Assembly: GCA_031554725.1 (NCBI GenBank)
Contig: JAVBUZ010000094.1
Location: forward strand, 1-25,419
From: JAVBUZ01 sp031554725
Lineage (GTDB): Bacteria; Bacillota; Clostridia; Lachnospirales; Lachnospiraceae
Direction of reading: 5' to 3'
Length of the DNA stretch: 25,419 bases
Below the pieces are notes generated by a model. It was not told the origin of the DNA and did no database searches. It saw nothing but the letters and a program-made list of their open reading frames with translations. A program made the translations under genes and the position numbers. Shown here in pieces: positions 8,661 to 15,961 of this stretch (position 1 is the first letter of the stretch; the number at the start of each line of letters is the position of its first letter).

Positions 8661-8687
8661 ATTTGGAGAAGTATTACTTCTCCAAAT
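8661..8687 (+). other. Extra perfect hairpin between T-box terminator and proS
   Basis: ATTTGGAGAAGT (8661-8672) and ACTTCTCCAAAT (8676-8687) form a perfect 12-bp stem with a 3-base loop. It is directly behind the T-run of the T-box terminator and 53 bases before the proS start. No T-run follows it, so it is not itself a normal terminator. Confidence 0.7.
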
Positions 8688-8740
8688 GAAAAGTGCTTCA
8701 TTCGCCAAATCAAGCCACATGACAAAAAAGGAGAAAAGAA

Positions 8741-10174
8741 ATGGCAGACAAAAAGTTAGTAGAAGCGATTACCTCCATGGAGGTAGATTTTGCACAGTGG
8801 TATACCGATGTAGTTAAAAAAGCAGAACTCATCGATTATACCAGCGTAAAAGGCTGTATGGTAATTAAGCCAGCAGGCTACGCAATCTGGGAGTTATTAC
8901 AAAGACAGTTAGATGAAAGATTTAAAGAAACGGGTGTAGAAAATGTATACTTACCAATGTTTATACCAGAAAGCTTACTTGAAAAAGAAAAGGATCATGT
9001 AGAAGGCTTTGCTCCAGAAGTAGCATGGGTAACACATGGCGGACTTGAACCACTTCAGGAAAGACTTTGTGTTAGACCTACCTCTGAAACCTTATTCTGT
9101 GATTTTTATAAAAACGATGTACAGTCTTATAGGGATTTACCAAAGGTATATAATCAGTGGTGTTCTGTAGTTCGTTGGGAAAAAGAAACAAGACCTTTCC
9201 TTCGTTCAAGAGAATTCTTATGGCAGGAAGGTCATACGGTACATGCTAGTGCAGAAGATGCAGAAGCTAGAACAGTACAGATGTTAAACCTTTATGCGCA
9301 GTTCTGTGAAGAGGTGTTAGCGATTCCAGTTGTAAAGGGGCAAAAAACAGAAAAAGAGAAGTTTGCTGGTGCGGTAGCAACATATACTATTGAGGCGTTA
9401 ATGCATGATGGAAAAGCATTACAGTCAGGTACTAGCCACAACTTTGGTGATGGTTTTGCGAAGGCTTTCGGAATACAATTTACAGATAAAGATAATACTT
9501 TAAAATATGCACATCAAACATCATGGGGTATGTCAACTAGATTGATTGGAGGTATTATCATGGTTCATGGTGATGACTCGGGTCTGGTATTACCTCCAAA
9601 GGTAGCGCCAACTCAGCTTATGATTATTCCTATCCAGCAGAAAAAGGAAGGGGTATTAGAAAAGGCTTATGAACTAAGAGATAAGCTGAAATCAAGCTTC
9701 CGTGTTAAGGTGGATGATACCGACAAGAGCCCAGGATGGAAATTCTCAGAAGCAGAAATGAGAGGCTTCCCACTTCGTCTGGAAATTGGACCAAAGGATA
9801 TCGAAGAAGGCAAGTGCGTACTTTGTCGTCGTGATACCAGAGAAAAGATTGAGGTTTCATTAGACGAAGTTGAGGCAAAGGTTGCTGAGCTATTAGAAAC
9901 CATCCACACAGATATGCTAGAGCGTGCAAGAGCACACCGCGATGAGCACACCTATACAGCGAAAACCATGGAAGAGCTAGAATCAATTTATGCTCAAAAG
10001 GCAGGTTTTACCAAAGCAATGTGGTGTGAAGATCAGGCATGTGAGGATAGCATCAAAGAAAAGCTTAGTGTAACAAGCCGTTGTATGCCTTTTGAACAGG
10101 AAAAGATTTCGGATACTTGTATCTGCTGTGGAAAGCCTGCTAAAAAGATGGTTTACTGGGGACGTGCATACTAA
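8741..10174 (+). CDS. proS: Prolyl-tRNA synthetase, eukaryote/archaeal-type
   Basis: Charges tRNA-Pro with proline. The 477-residue length, the lack of the inserted editing domain of the bacterial type, and the C-terminal zinc-like domain place it in the eukaryote/archaeal-like class, which is common in clostridia. Seen: class II motif 1 region GYAIWELLQRQLDERF, motif 2 VRPTSETLFCDFYKN and VVRWEKETRPFLRSREFLWQEGHT, motif 3 HQTSWGMSTRLIGGIIMVHGDD, a TSHNFGDGFAKAFG proline-pocket segment, an anticodon-binding domain from about residue 285, and Cys-rich ends (CEDQACED, CICCGKPAKK) finishing in WGRAY. The ATG follows AAAGGAGAAAAG (8727-8738). Expression should be governed by the proline T-box upstream. 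Confidence 0.97.
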   Translation: MADKKLVEAITSMEVDFAQWYTDVVKKAELIDYTSVKGCMVIKPAGYAIWELLQRQLDERFKETGVENVYLPMFIPESLLEKEKDHVEGFAPEVAWVTHGGLEPLQERLCVRPTSETLFCDFYKNDVQSYRDLPKVYNQWCSVVRWEKETRPFLRSREFLWQEGHTVHASAEDAEARTVQMLNLYAQFCEEVLAIPVVKGQKTEKEKFAGAVATYTIEALMHDGKALQSGTSHNFGDGFAKAFGIQFTDKDNTLKYAHQTSWGMSTRLIGGIIMVHGDDSGLVLPPKVAPTQLMIIPIQQKKEGVLEKAYELRDKLKSSFRVKVDDTDKSPGWKFSEAEMRGFPLRLEIGPKDIEEGKCVLCRRDTREKIEVSLDEVEAKVAELLETIHTDMLERARAHRDEHTYTAKTMEELESIYAQKAGFTKAMWCEDQACEDSIKEKLSVTSRCMPFEQEKISDTCICCGKPAKKMVYWGRAY

Positions 10175-10204
10175 AATAAACCATGCATAAAGAAGGAGAA
10201 ACTC

Positions 10205-11014
10205 ATGTTTTATCATGAATATAGCATTCAAGTAGAGGGCTCTTTGCCGGAAACGAAATTAGTAACTTACATTCAGGAATATTCAGAAGATTTATTTTAT
10301 AAGGAAAGACCCATGGTTTTAATCTGTCCAGGCGGTGGCTATGGAAGAACCTCTGATAGAGAGGCGGAAAGTATGGCACTACAGTTTATGGCAATGGGAT
10401 GTCATGCGGCGGTTCTTCGATACTCCTGTGCACCAGCGGTTTATCCGACGGCGCTAAGAGAAGTTGCTATGGCTATGAAGCTTATAAGAGAGCATACGAA
10501 AGAGTGGCATATTGACCCTGAAAAGATTATCATTCAAGGCTGCTCGGCAGGTGGACATTTGGCGGCTAGCCTGGGAATGTTCTGGACGGGCGCAGACCTC
10601 TTAGATGCTATTGGTGCAAAGGATAAAGAAGAAATTCGTCCCAATGGTATGATTTTGTGCTATCCAGTAATTACTTCTGGCAAATTTGCTCATAGAGGCT
10701 CCTTTGAAAACCTACTAGGCGAAAAAACAGAGCTATTAGAAAATATGTCTTTAGAAACACAGGTAAATAAACATACTCCGAAGGCATTTGTCTGGCATAC
10801 CTTTGAAGATGGTTCAGTACCAGTTGAAAATTCCTTGCTGTTAGTATCGGCACTTCGTGAATATGAAATTCCAACAGAGTTTCATATGTACCCTAGGGGT
10901 GGTCATGGTCTTGCGCTAGCAAGTAAACTAACTGCTTCTGCGGATGGTGGCCATATACAGCAGGAGTGCCAGTCCTGGATTGGACTTGCAAAAGCTTGGA
11001 TAGAAGCATTATAA
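10205..11014 (+). CDS. Alpha/beta-hydrolase, acetyl-xylan-esterase-like (BD-FAE group)
   Basis: A 269-residue cytoplasmic serine esterase. The oxyanion motif CPGGGYG is at residues 41-47, the nucleophile S114 lies in GCSAGG, and the likely triad partners are D202 in FEDGSVPVENS and H234 in GGHGL. This layout matches the BD-FAE/Axe-like esterases that remove acetyl groups from xylo-oligosaccharides, so a role with the downstream alpha-xylosidase is plausible. There is no signal peptide, so it would act on imported oligosaccharides. It begins 30 bases after proS behind AAGGAG (10192-10197) and ends in a terminator, so it appears to share the proS transcript and T-box control, an odd pairing. 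Confidence 0.82.
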   Translation: MFYHEYSIQVEGSLPETKLVTYIQEYSEDLFYKERPMVLICPGGGYGRTSDREAESMALQFMAMGCHAAVLRYSCAPAVYPTALREVAMAMKLIREHTKEWHIDPEKIIIQGCSAGGHLAASLGMFWTGADLLDAIGAKDKEEIRPNGMILCYPVITSGKFAHRGSFENLLGEKTELLENMSLETQVNKHTPKAFVWHTFEDGSVPVENSLLLVSALREYEIPTEFHMYPRGGHGLALASKLTASADGGHIQQECQSWIGLAKAWIEAL

Positions 11015-11050
11015 ACCACGAATATCCAAAACAATGGGTAATTGAGATAG

Positions 11051-11085
11051 AAAAAAAGCAGTAGCTATTCTACTGCTTTTTTTTT
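11051..11085 (+). terminator. Rho-independent terminator
   Basis: GCAGTAG (11058-11064) pairs with CTACTGC (11070-11076), with A7 on the left and T9 on the right. It ends the proS-esterase unit and, being A/T flanked, could also work on the minus strand. Confidence 0.92.
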
Positions 11086-11153
11086 ATACTACAAGCATAG
11101 GTGTTTTAGATTATAATGAACAAATTATGCATGAAATAAAGGAGGATATAGAA

Positions 11154-13493
11154 ATGATTTTTGGAAACGGATGCTGGCTGCAAAAAGAGGGTTGCGCTTG
11201 CTTTTCACCACAAGAAGTTTATTTTTCAAAAGTAGAAGAGACAAAGGTTACTCTATGCTTGCCAACAATACATATAGTAAGAAGAGGAGATACTCTAGGT
11301 GGTATCAATCTAACGATGGTGGTTACTTCACCTGCACCAGAAGTATTTCGTGTTAGAACCTATCATCACATGGGTGTTGCAAAGAAGAGTCCTGAATTTG
11401 AACTAGAGCAGAATCAGGAGCTACCACTTGAGGTAACAGAGGATGAAGAAATGCTTGTGATAAAGAGCGGCTCTTTAACTCTAGAAATAGGTAAAAAACA
11501 GTGGTCTATGACATACAAGAGAAATGGCCAGGTCATTACAAAATCAGGAGCAAAGGATTTAGCATGCATGAAAACTGATTGGAAGGGTGATTGCTATGAT
11601 AAGGGTGATATGGAAAACACCTATATGCGTCAGCAGTTAACCTTAGGTGTAGGCGAATTATTATATGGCACAGGTGAGCGCTTTACTTCTTTTGTTAAAA
11701 ATGGGCAGTCTATAGATATTTGGAATGAAGATGGTGGTACAAGTACCTATCAGTCATACAAAAACATTCCTTTCTATATTTCAAACAAGGGCTATGGTGT
11801 ATTTGTAAATCACCCTGAAAAAGTGTCTTTTGAAATGGCAACAGAGCAGGTGACAAAAGCAGAATTTTCTGTAGAGGGTGGTTATTTAGACTACTACCTA
11901 TTTAATGGACCAACCATGAAAGAGGTTTTAACAAGATATACAGACTTAACAGGAAAACCATCTTTACCAGCTCCTTGGACCTTTGGACTATGGCTATCTA
12001 CATCATTCACCACAAACTATGATGAAGAAACCGTAATGAGCTTTGTAGATGGGATGTTGGATAGAGGAATTCCTCTTCGTACCTTCCACTTTGACTGCTT
12101 CTGGATGAAAGAATTTCACTGGACAGACTTCACATGGGATAGCAGAGTATTTCCAGATCCAAAGGGAATGCTACAGAGAATTAAAGCCAAAGGCTTAAAT
12201 ATCTGCGTGTGGATTAACTCCTATATCGGACAGGAAGCAGCTACCTTTGCAGAAGGCGTAGAAAAAGGCTATTTTGTAAAAAGAGATAATGGTGATGTAT
12301 GGCAGTGGGATATGTGGCAACCAGGTATGGCACTTGTTGACTTTACCAATCCAGCAGCCTGCAAATGGTATCAAGGCAAGCTAGCAGAGCTTATGGATAT
12401 GGGTGTAGACTGCTTTAAAACAGACTTTGGTGAAAGGATCCCAACAGAAGGCGTTTGCTATTTTGATGGCTCTGACCCTAAGAAAATGCACAATTATTAT
12501 ACCTACCTTTACAATAAGGTAGTATATGAAGTATTAGAAGAAAAACGTGGAAAAGGTGAAGCAGTGTTGTTTGCACGTTCCGCAACAGCAGGCGGACAGA
12601 AATTCCCTGTACATTGGGGTGGTGACTGCTGGTCTGATTATGAATCCATGGAAGAAAGCCTTCGTGGCGGTTTATCCCTATTAATGTCTGGCTTTGGCTT
12701 CTGGGCTCATGATATCGGCGGATTTGAAAGCACCTCTACACCTGATGTTTATAAACGCTGGGTAGCGTTTGGCTTATTATCTTCTCATAGCCGTTTACAT
12801 GGTAGTACATCATACCGTGTGCCTTGGGCATATGATGATGAAGCGGTAGGCGTAGTAAGGTTCTTTACAAAACTAAAAGCAAAGCTTATGCCTTATCTAT
12901 TTGAAACAGCAATTTACACAAACCGTACTGGTATTCCAACAATGCGTAGTATGGTTATGGAATACACCGATGATAGAACTTGCGGTTACGTAGATAAACA
13001 GTACATGTTAGGTGATAGTCTTTTAGTAGCTCCTATTTTTAATGAAGAAAGTATAGCAGACTACTATTTACCAGCAGGAACATGGACCAACTTCTTTACT
13101 GGCGAAAAGCTAGAAGGTGCAAAATGGGTTCAGGAAAAACATGGTTACTTAAGCATACCTCTAATGGTAAAAGAAGGCTCTATAATAGCAGTTGGTGCTC
13201 ATGATGACAAGCCAGACTATGACTATGCAGATGGTGTAGAACTTCGTATCTATGAGTTGCAAAATGACATAAGTGTCGAAAAAATAGTTTATGGTGCGAA
13301 GCAGACGGAAGACTTAAAAATCAAGGCTCTTAAGTCGGGAAGTACAATTACCTTGGATGTGGAAGCAACAAAAACATACACTGTTAGATTGGTGAATGTG
13401 ACAGTTGTGTCAGCGGAAGGAGCACTTGTTGAAACAGACGGAAATGATACAATTCTAAAACCTACTAGCGCACGTGTGATTGTTACTGTATAA
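11154..13493 (+). CDS. yicI: GH31 alpha-xylosidase, YicI type
   Basis: Removes alpha-1,6-linked xylose from the non-reducing end of xyloglucan oligosaccharides such as isoprimeverose. A frame opens at 11127, but AAAGGAGG (11138-11145) points to the ATG at 11154, giving 779 residues (E. coli YicI 772). Seen: an N-terminal beta-domain to about residue 240, a (beta/alpha)8 barrel with the nucleophile D424 in FKTDFGERIP, the acid/base D491 in HWGGDCWSDYESM, LFARSATAGGQ and GFWAHDIGGFE, then C-terminal beta-domains. The FKTDFGERIPT signature is specific to the YicI branch rather than to alpha-glucosidases. There is no signal peptide, so it acts in the cytoplasm on imported sugars. A TATAAT at 11112-11117 may be its -10 box, but I see no good -35. 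No clear terminator follows; instead there is the repeat region. Confidence 0.94.
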   Translation: MIFGNGCWLQKEGCACFSPQEVYFSKVEETKVTLCLPTIHIVRRGDTLGGINLTMVVTSPAPEVFRVRTYHHMGVAKKSPEFELEQNQELPLEVTEDEEMLVIKSGSLTLEIGKKQWSMTYKRNGQVITKSGAKDLACMKTDWKGDCYDKGDMENTYMRQQLTLGVGELLYGTGERFTSFVKNGQSIDIWNEDGGTSTYQSYKNIPFYISNKGYGVFVNHPEKVSFEMATEQVTKAEFSVEGGYLDYYLFNGPTMKEVLTRYTDLTGKPSLPAPWTFGLWLSTSFTTNYDEETVMSFVDGMLDRGIPLRTFHFDCFWMKEFHWTDFTWDSRVFPDPKGMLQRIKAKGLNICVWINSYIGQEAATFAEGVEKGYFVKRDNGDVWQWDMWQPGMALVDFTNPAACKWYQGKLAELMDMGVDCFKTDFGERIPTEGVCYFDGSDPKKMHNYYTYLYNKVVYEVLEEKRGKGEAVLFARSATAGGQKFPVHWGGDCWSDYESMEESLRGGLSLLMSGFGFWAHDIGGFESTSTPDVYKRWVAFGLLSSHSRLHGSTSYRVPWAYDDEAVGVVRFFTKLKAKLMPYLFETAIYTNRTGIPTMRSMVMEYTDDRTCGYVDKQYMLGDSLLVAPIFNEESIADYYLPAGTWTNFFTGEKLEGAKWVQEKHGYLSIPLMVKEGSIIAVGAHDDKPDYDYADGVELRIYELQNDISVEKIVYGAKQTEDLKIKALKSGSTITLDVEATKTYTVRLVNVTVVSAEGALVETDGNDTILKPTSARVIVTV

Positions 13494-13535
13494 TTTGTGT
13501 AAACGACCAATGCAATTGTATTGATGCTTTGTGCG

Positions 13536-13678
13536 TATAATAACTAAAAATGGCATTCCTTCAAGCAGACGCTCTCGCTTGGAGAAAAACGTAATGGTAC
13601 ATAAAATCTGACACTACCAGATTTAAGTACCAACGTTTTTCTACACTGCTTTTCTGGAATGGCATTTTAGTTATTATA
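13536..13678 (-). repeat. Structured repeat, copy 1 (inverted orientation)
   Basis: A 143-base element with long terminal inverted repeats. The arms are TATAATAACTAAAAATGG... (13536-13559) and ...GGCATTTTAGTTATTATA (13656-13678), and they pair almost fully over 22 bp with one bulge and one mismatch. Inside, AGAAAAACGT pairs with ACGTTTTTCT, GGTAC with GTACC, and AATCTG with CAGATT. A second short arm has the conserved AAGCGAGAGCGTCTG (read on the minus strand). The orientation is set by matching the copy at 13842. It occupies, with the other copies, the 506-base gene-free gap between the alpha-xylosidase and the kinase. Confidence 0.8.
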
Positions 13679-13750
13679 TCTGCCAAAAGGATTCAATAAT
13701 AGGGGATTGCTCTTTTGAACACAAATTAAGTAGTAACAAACAGCAACTAT

Positions 13751-13812
13751 AAAAGTATTCGCCTTGAATGTAGGGTAACACTGTCCTTCTGGAATAGCAT
13801 TTTCATTATTAC
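13751..13812 (-). repeat. Structured repeat, decayed copy
   Basis: CTTCTGGAATAGCATTTTCATTATTACAT (13786-13814) matches the right end of copy 1 (13651-13679) with few changes, and CACTG at 13779-13783 matches CACTG just inside copy 1. The left arm is reduced to AAAAGTATTC (13751-13760) and the inner hairpins are lost, so this looks like an internally deleted remnant in the same orientation as copy 1. Confidence 0.6.
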
Positions 13813-13841
13813 ATTTACATTAAGGAAATCATTGTGTAGAG

Positions 13842-13943
13842 GTAATAACGCAAATACGATTCCGGAGGGGCAGTTTTGATAAATGTTGGTGTTTATCTCT
13901 AAGCGCAAGCGTCTGACCGAAGGAACGTTATTTGCGTTATTAC
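13842..13943 (+). repeat. Structured repeat, copy 2 (forward orientation)
   Basis: A 102-base element with arms GTAATAACGCAAATA (13842-13856) and TATTTGCGTTATTAC (13929-13943), a perfect 15-bp outer stem, then TTCC/GGAA. Inside are GATAAA/TTTATC (13878-13896) and GC-GCAA-GC (13903-13910), with the conserved AAGCG..AGCGTCTG (13901-13915) followed by GAAGGAA. Against the reverse complement of copy 1 it shares ATTCCnGA, GCAGT, CGTTGGT/TGTTGGT, CTCnAAGCGnnAGCGTCTG and GAAGGAA, while the stem sequences differ. Confidence 0.8.
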
Positions 13944-13999
13944 AATACAAAACGAACTACTTAATGAAAATAATTACGTAGACACGAGGAGCGGCTAAG

Positions 14000-15802
14000 A
14001 TGAAAAAGAAGAACCGATTACTGGAACTAATCAGTAGGGCAAAAATAAGGCAGCAGTTATATTCTATTTATATTATTGCTATATTTTTCCCTATTGTAGT
14101 AATCGGTTCTTTTTTAGTGGGAAATACCCATCGGCTATTAACAAATTATTATCGGGACTTGCTTGAGTCGGACAATCTTCGAGTAAAAACAATTTTGTTT
14201 GAAATTACAACGCAGACGTATAATATGTCAGAGGAAATATCCTTTGAGGATGCACTACAAGAGGTGCTCAATGCTAGCGAAGAAAAATCACAAAGTCAAA
14301 CAAATCCATCAGATGCTTATGCAACCATTAATAATTACTTGGCAAAACATGCAGAAATAGAAGACATTACTATATATACAGATAATCCCTTTGCGAAGGA
14401 CTATATGCATTTTACAGAGGTGAACAATGAAATTCGAACCGCTAATTGGTATAAGAAAGCAATTACCCAGTCCAGCGTTTTTTGGACAGCCCTTGAGAGA
14501 ATAGATAAGTATGGAAATTCATATTGGAACCTATGCTTAGTGAGAAAGGTTCCGGTAATAGGTAGTGATTATAATGCGGTATTGGTAATGCAATTAAGTG
14601 ATAACTATTTGCAGACGCGAATTAGGAGTAATGAATATAAAATAGAAGTTTCTACAGATACAGAGCAAGTTTTTTATAGCTCATCACGTGACGGCTATGG
14701 CAAAGCGCCAACAGTCTATATTGACTATAAGGATGATTATTACTATTATCTTGGGCCAGTGTGGAAGGGGGCAACCAAGCTATTTACCAATGTGTCTACG
14801 CTCCACCTTTATCAATCCACGAGTATGATCTATATTACTACCATGAACGAGAATGCTTATGCGGATATTAAAAGTATTATTACAACTTGCTTGCTTATTT
14901 TGCTGGTGGCGATTGCACTACCAGCGTTACTGATACATTACTTCACGGGTTATTTTACGAGCCGTGTAATTGTGCTTCGAGAAGAAATGAATAAAGCTAG
15001 TAATGAGGTCTATGATATTATTCCGGCATTCCGTGGAAATGACGAGTTATCAGAAGCATTTGAAGATTTGCAAATTATGGTGCAAAGAATTAAAGAAAAA
15101 GATGCTAAAATGTATCAATCGAAGCTGAATGAGCAACAGCTTCTAAATGAACAGCAGGTCATGGAAATGAAGATGTTGGCTAGCCAGATTAATCCTCACT
15201 TTTTATATAACACCTTGGAAAGTATTCGCATGCAGGCACTGACGTCAGGAAATAAAGAGGTAGCAAATAGCATTAAGCTCTTAGGAAAATCCATGAGGTA
15301 TGTATTAGAAAACACAGGAGTTTCATCAACAACTTTAAAAAAAGAATTAGATTATATTGAGACCTATTTGAATATCCAAAAAATACGATTTGGTGATCGT
15401 GTAAATTATGTAATAGATGTTGGGGAAGGGATGGACTTAGGAGAATACTTGATATTACCACTAATGGTGCAGCCGGTTATAGAAAATGCTATTTTGCACG
15501 GTCTGGAAGAAACAGAAAGCAATGGTAAAATCGATGTTATTATAAGAAAAGAGGATGAATATCTAAAAATTACAGTACAGGACAATGGATGTGGAATGAA
15601 TGCGGAGGAATTGGATGCCTTGCGGGCTAAAATTGATATGGAAAAAATTGATACTAGTAGTAGTATTGGACTGTCCAATATTCACCGAAGAATCCGTTTA
15701 TGCTATGGTTCTAAGTATGGAATGACAATTATGAGTGCTCCAGGTAGAGGTACAGAAGTGACCTTAAATCTACCAATTGAACATAATGTAATTCATGTAT
15801 AA
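14000..15802 (+). CDS. YesM-type sensor histidine kinase
   Basis: A 600-residue membrane sensor that would phosphorylate an AraC-type response regulator in response to an extracellular signal, often a sugar. Seen: TM1 at residues about 19-42, an extracytoplasmic sensor of about 240 residues (dCache-like by length and position), TM2 at about 290-318, a HAMP segment to about 370 and a coiled coil with MYQSKLNEQQLLNEQQ. The His_kinase box is SQINPHFLYNTLESI with phospho-acceptor H400, followed by the ATPase domain with N-box VQPVIENAILHG, VQDNGCGM and SIGLSNIHRRI. These are LytS/YesM features. The ATG follows GAGGAG (13986-13991). No response regulator and no ABC transporter adjoin it here, so its partner lies elsewhere. 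Confidence 0.92.
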   Translation: MKKKNRLLELISRAKIRQQLYSIYIIAIFFPIVVIGSFLVGNTHRLLTNYYRDLLESDNLRVKTILFEITTQTYNMSEEISFEDALQEVLNASEEKSQSQTNPSDAYATINNYLAKHAEIEDITIYTDNPFAKDYMHFTEVNNEIRTANWYKKAITQSSVFWTALERIDKYGNSYWNLCLVRKVPVIGSDYNAVLVMQLSDNYLQTRIRSNEYKIEVSTDTEQVFYSSSRDGYGKAPTVYIDYKDDYYYYLGPVWKGATKLFTNVSTLHLYQSTSMIYITTMNENAYADIKSIITTCLLILLVAIALPALLIHYFTGYFTSRVIVLREEMNKASNEVYDIIPAFRGNDELSEAFEDLQIMVQRIKEKDAKMYQSKLNEQQLLNEQQVMEMKMLASQINPHFLYNTLESIRMQALTSGNKEVANSIKLLGKSMRYVLENTGVSSTTLKKELDYIETYLNIQKIRFGDRVNYVIDVGEGMDLGEYLILPLMVQPVIENAILHGLEETESNGKIDVIIRKEDEYLKITVQDNGCGMNAEELDALRAKIDMEKIDTSSSIGLSNIHRRIRLCYGSKYGMTIMSAPGRGTEVTLNLPIEHNVIHV

Positions 15803-15865
15803 TTTTAAATGTAAAAAAATGTGCGTATAAAATGTAAAAAAGGATAGGTTTTTTTATGCTAATAA

Positions 15866-15894
15866 TTGTTTTAAACTAAGCTCGTAGGTATTTA
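15866..15894 (+). promoter_or_regulatory. Probable promoter of the surface-protein gene
   Basis: TTGTTT (15866-15871), a 17-base spacer, TATTTA (15889-15894). The predicted start near 15901 would place the inverted repeat at 15906-15922 at the beginning of the transcript. Confidence 0.4.
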
Positions 15895-15905
15895 TGACAT
15901 TTAAC

Positions 15906-15922
15906 TTTCGTATTTTACGAAA
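15906..15922. promoter_or_regulatory. Perfect inverted repeat, operator candidate
   Basis: TTTCGTA-TTT-TACGAAA, a 7-bp perfect dyad with a 3-base centre, just downstream of the proposed -10 and 39 bases before the start codon at 15962. It could be a repressor site or a 5' hairpin of the mRNA. Confidence 0.5.
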
Positions 15923-15961
15923 ACGATTAAGTGTTAAAAAAAAATCTAGGAGGGTTTATTA

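Noticed and set aside
8569..8817. Open frame of 82 codons across the end of the T-box and the proS start
   Set aside because: It overlaps the T-box antiterminator and terminator and the proS coding start, has no ribosome site, and its composition follows the RNA element.
13495..13510. Cre-like TGTAAACGACCAAT after the alpha-xylosidase
   Set aside because: It lacks the second half-site and lies downstream of the gene, not near a recognisable promoter.
13842..13943. Self-cleaving ribozyme (hammerhead or twister) at the structured repeat
   Set aside because: CTGACCGAAGGAA looks a little like a hammerhead core, but the CTGATGA and GAAA core strings are absent in both copies.
13536..13943. CRISPR array
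   Set aside because: The copies differ in length and orientation, and have no regular spacer; they are structured repeats.
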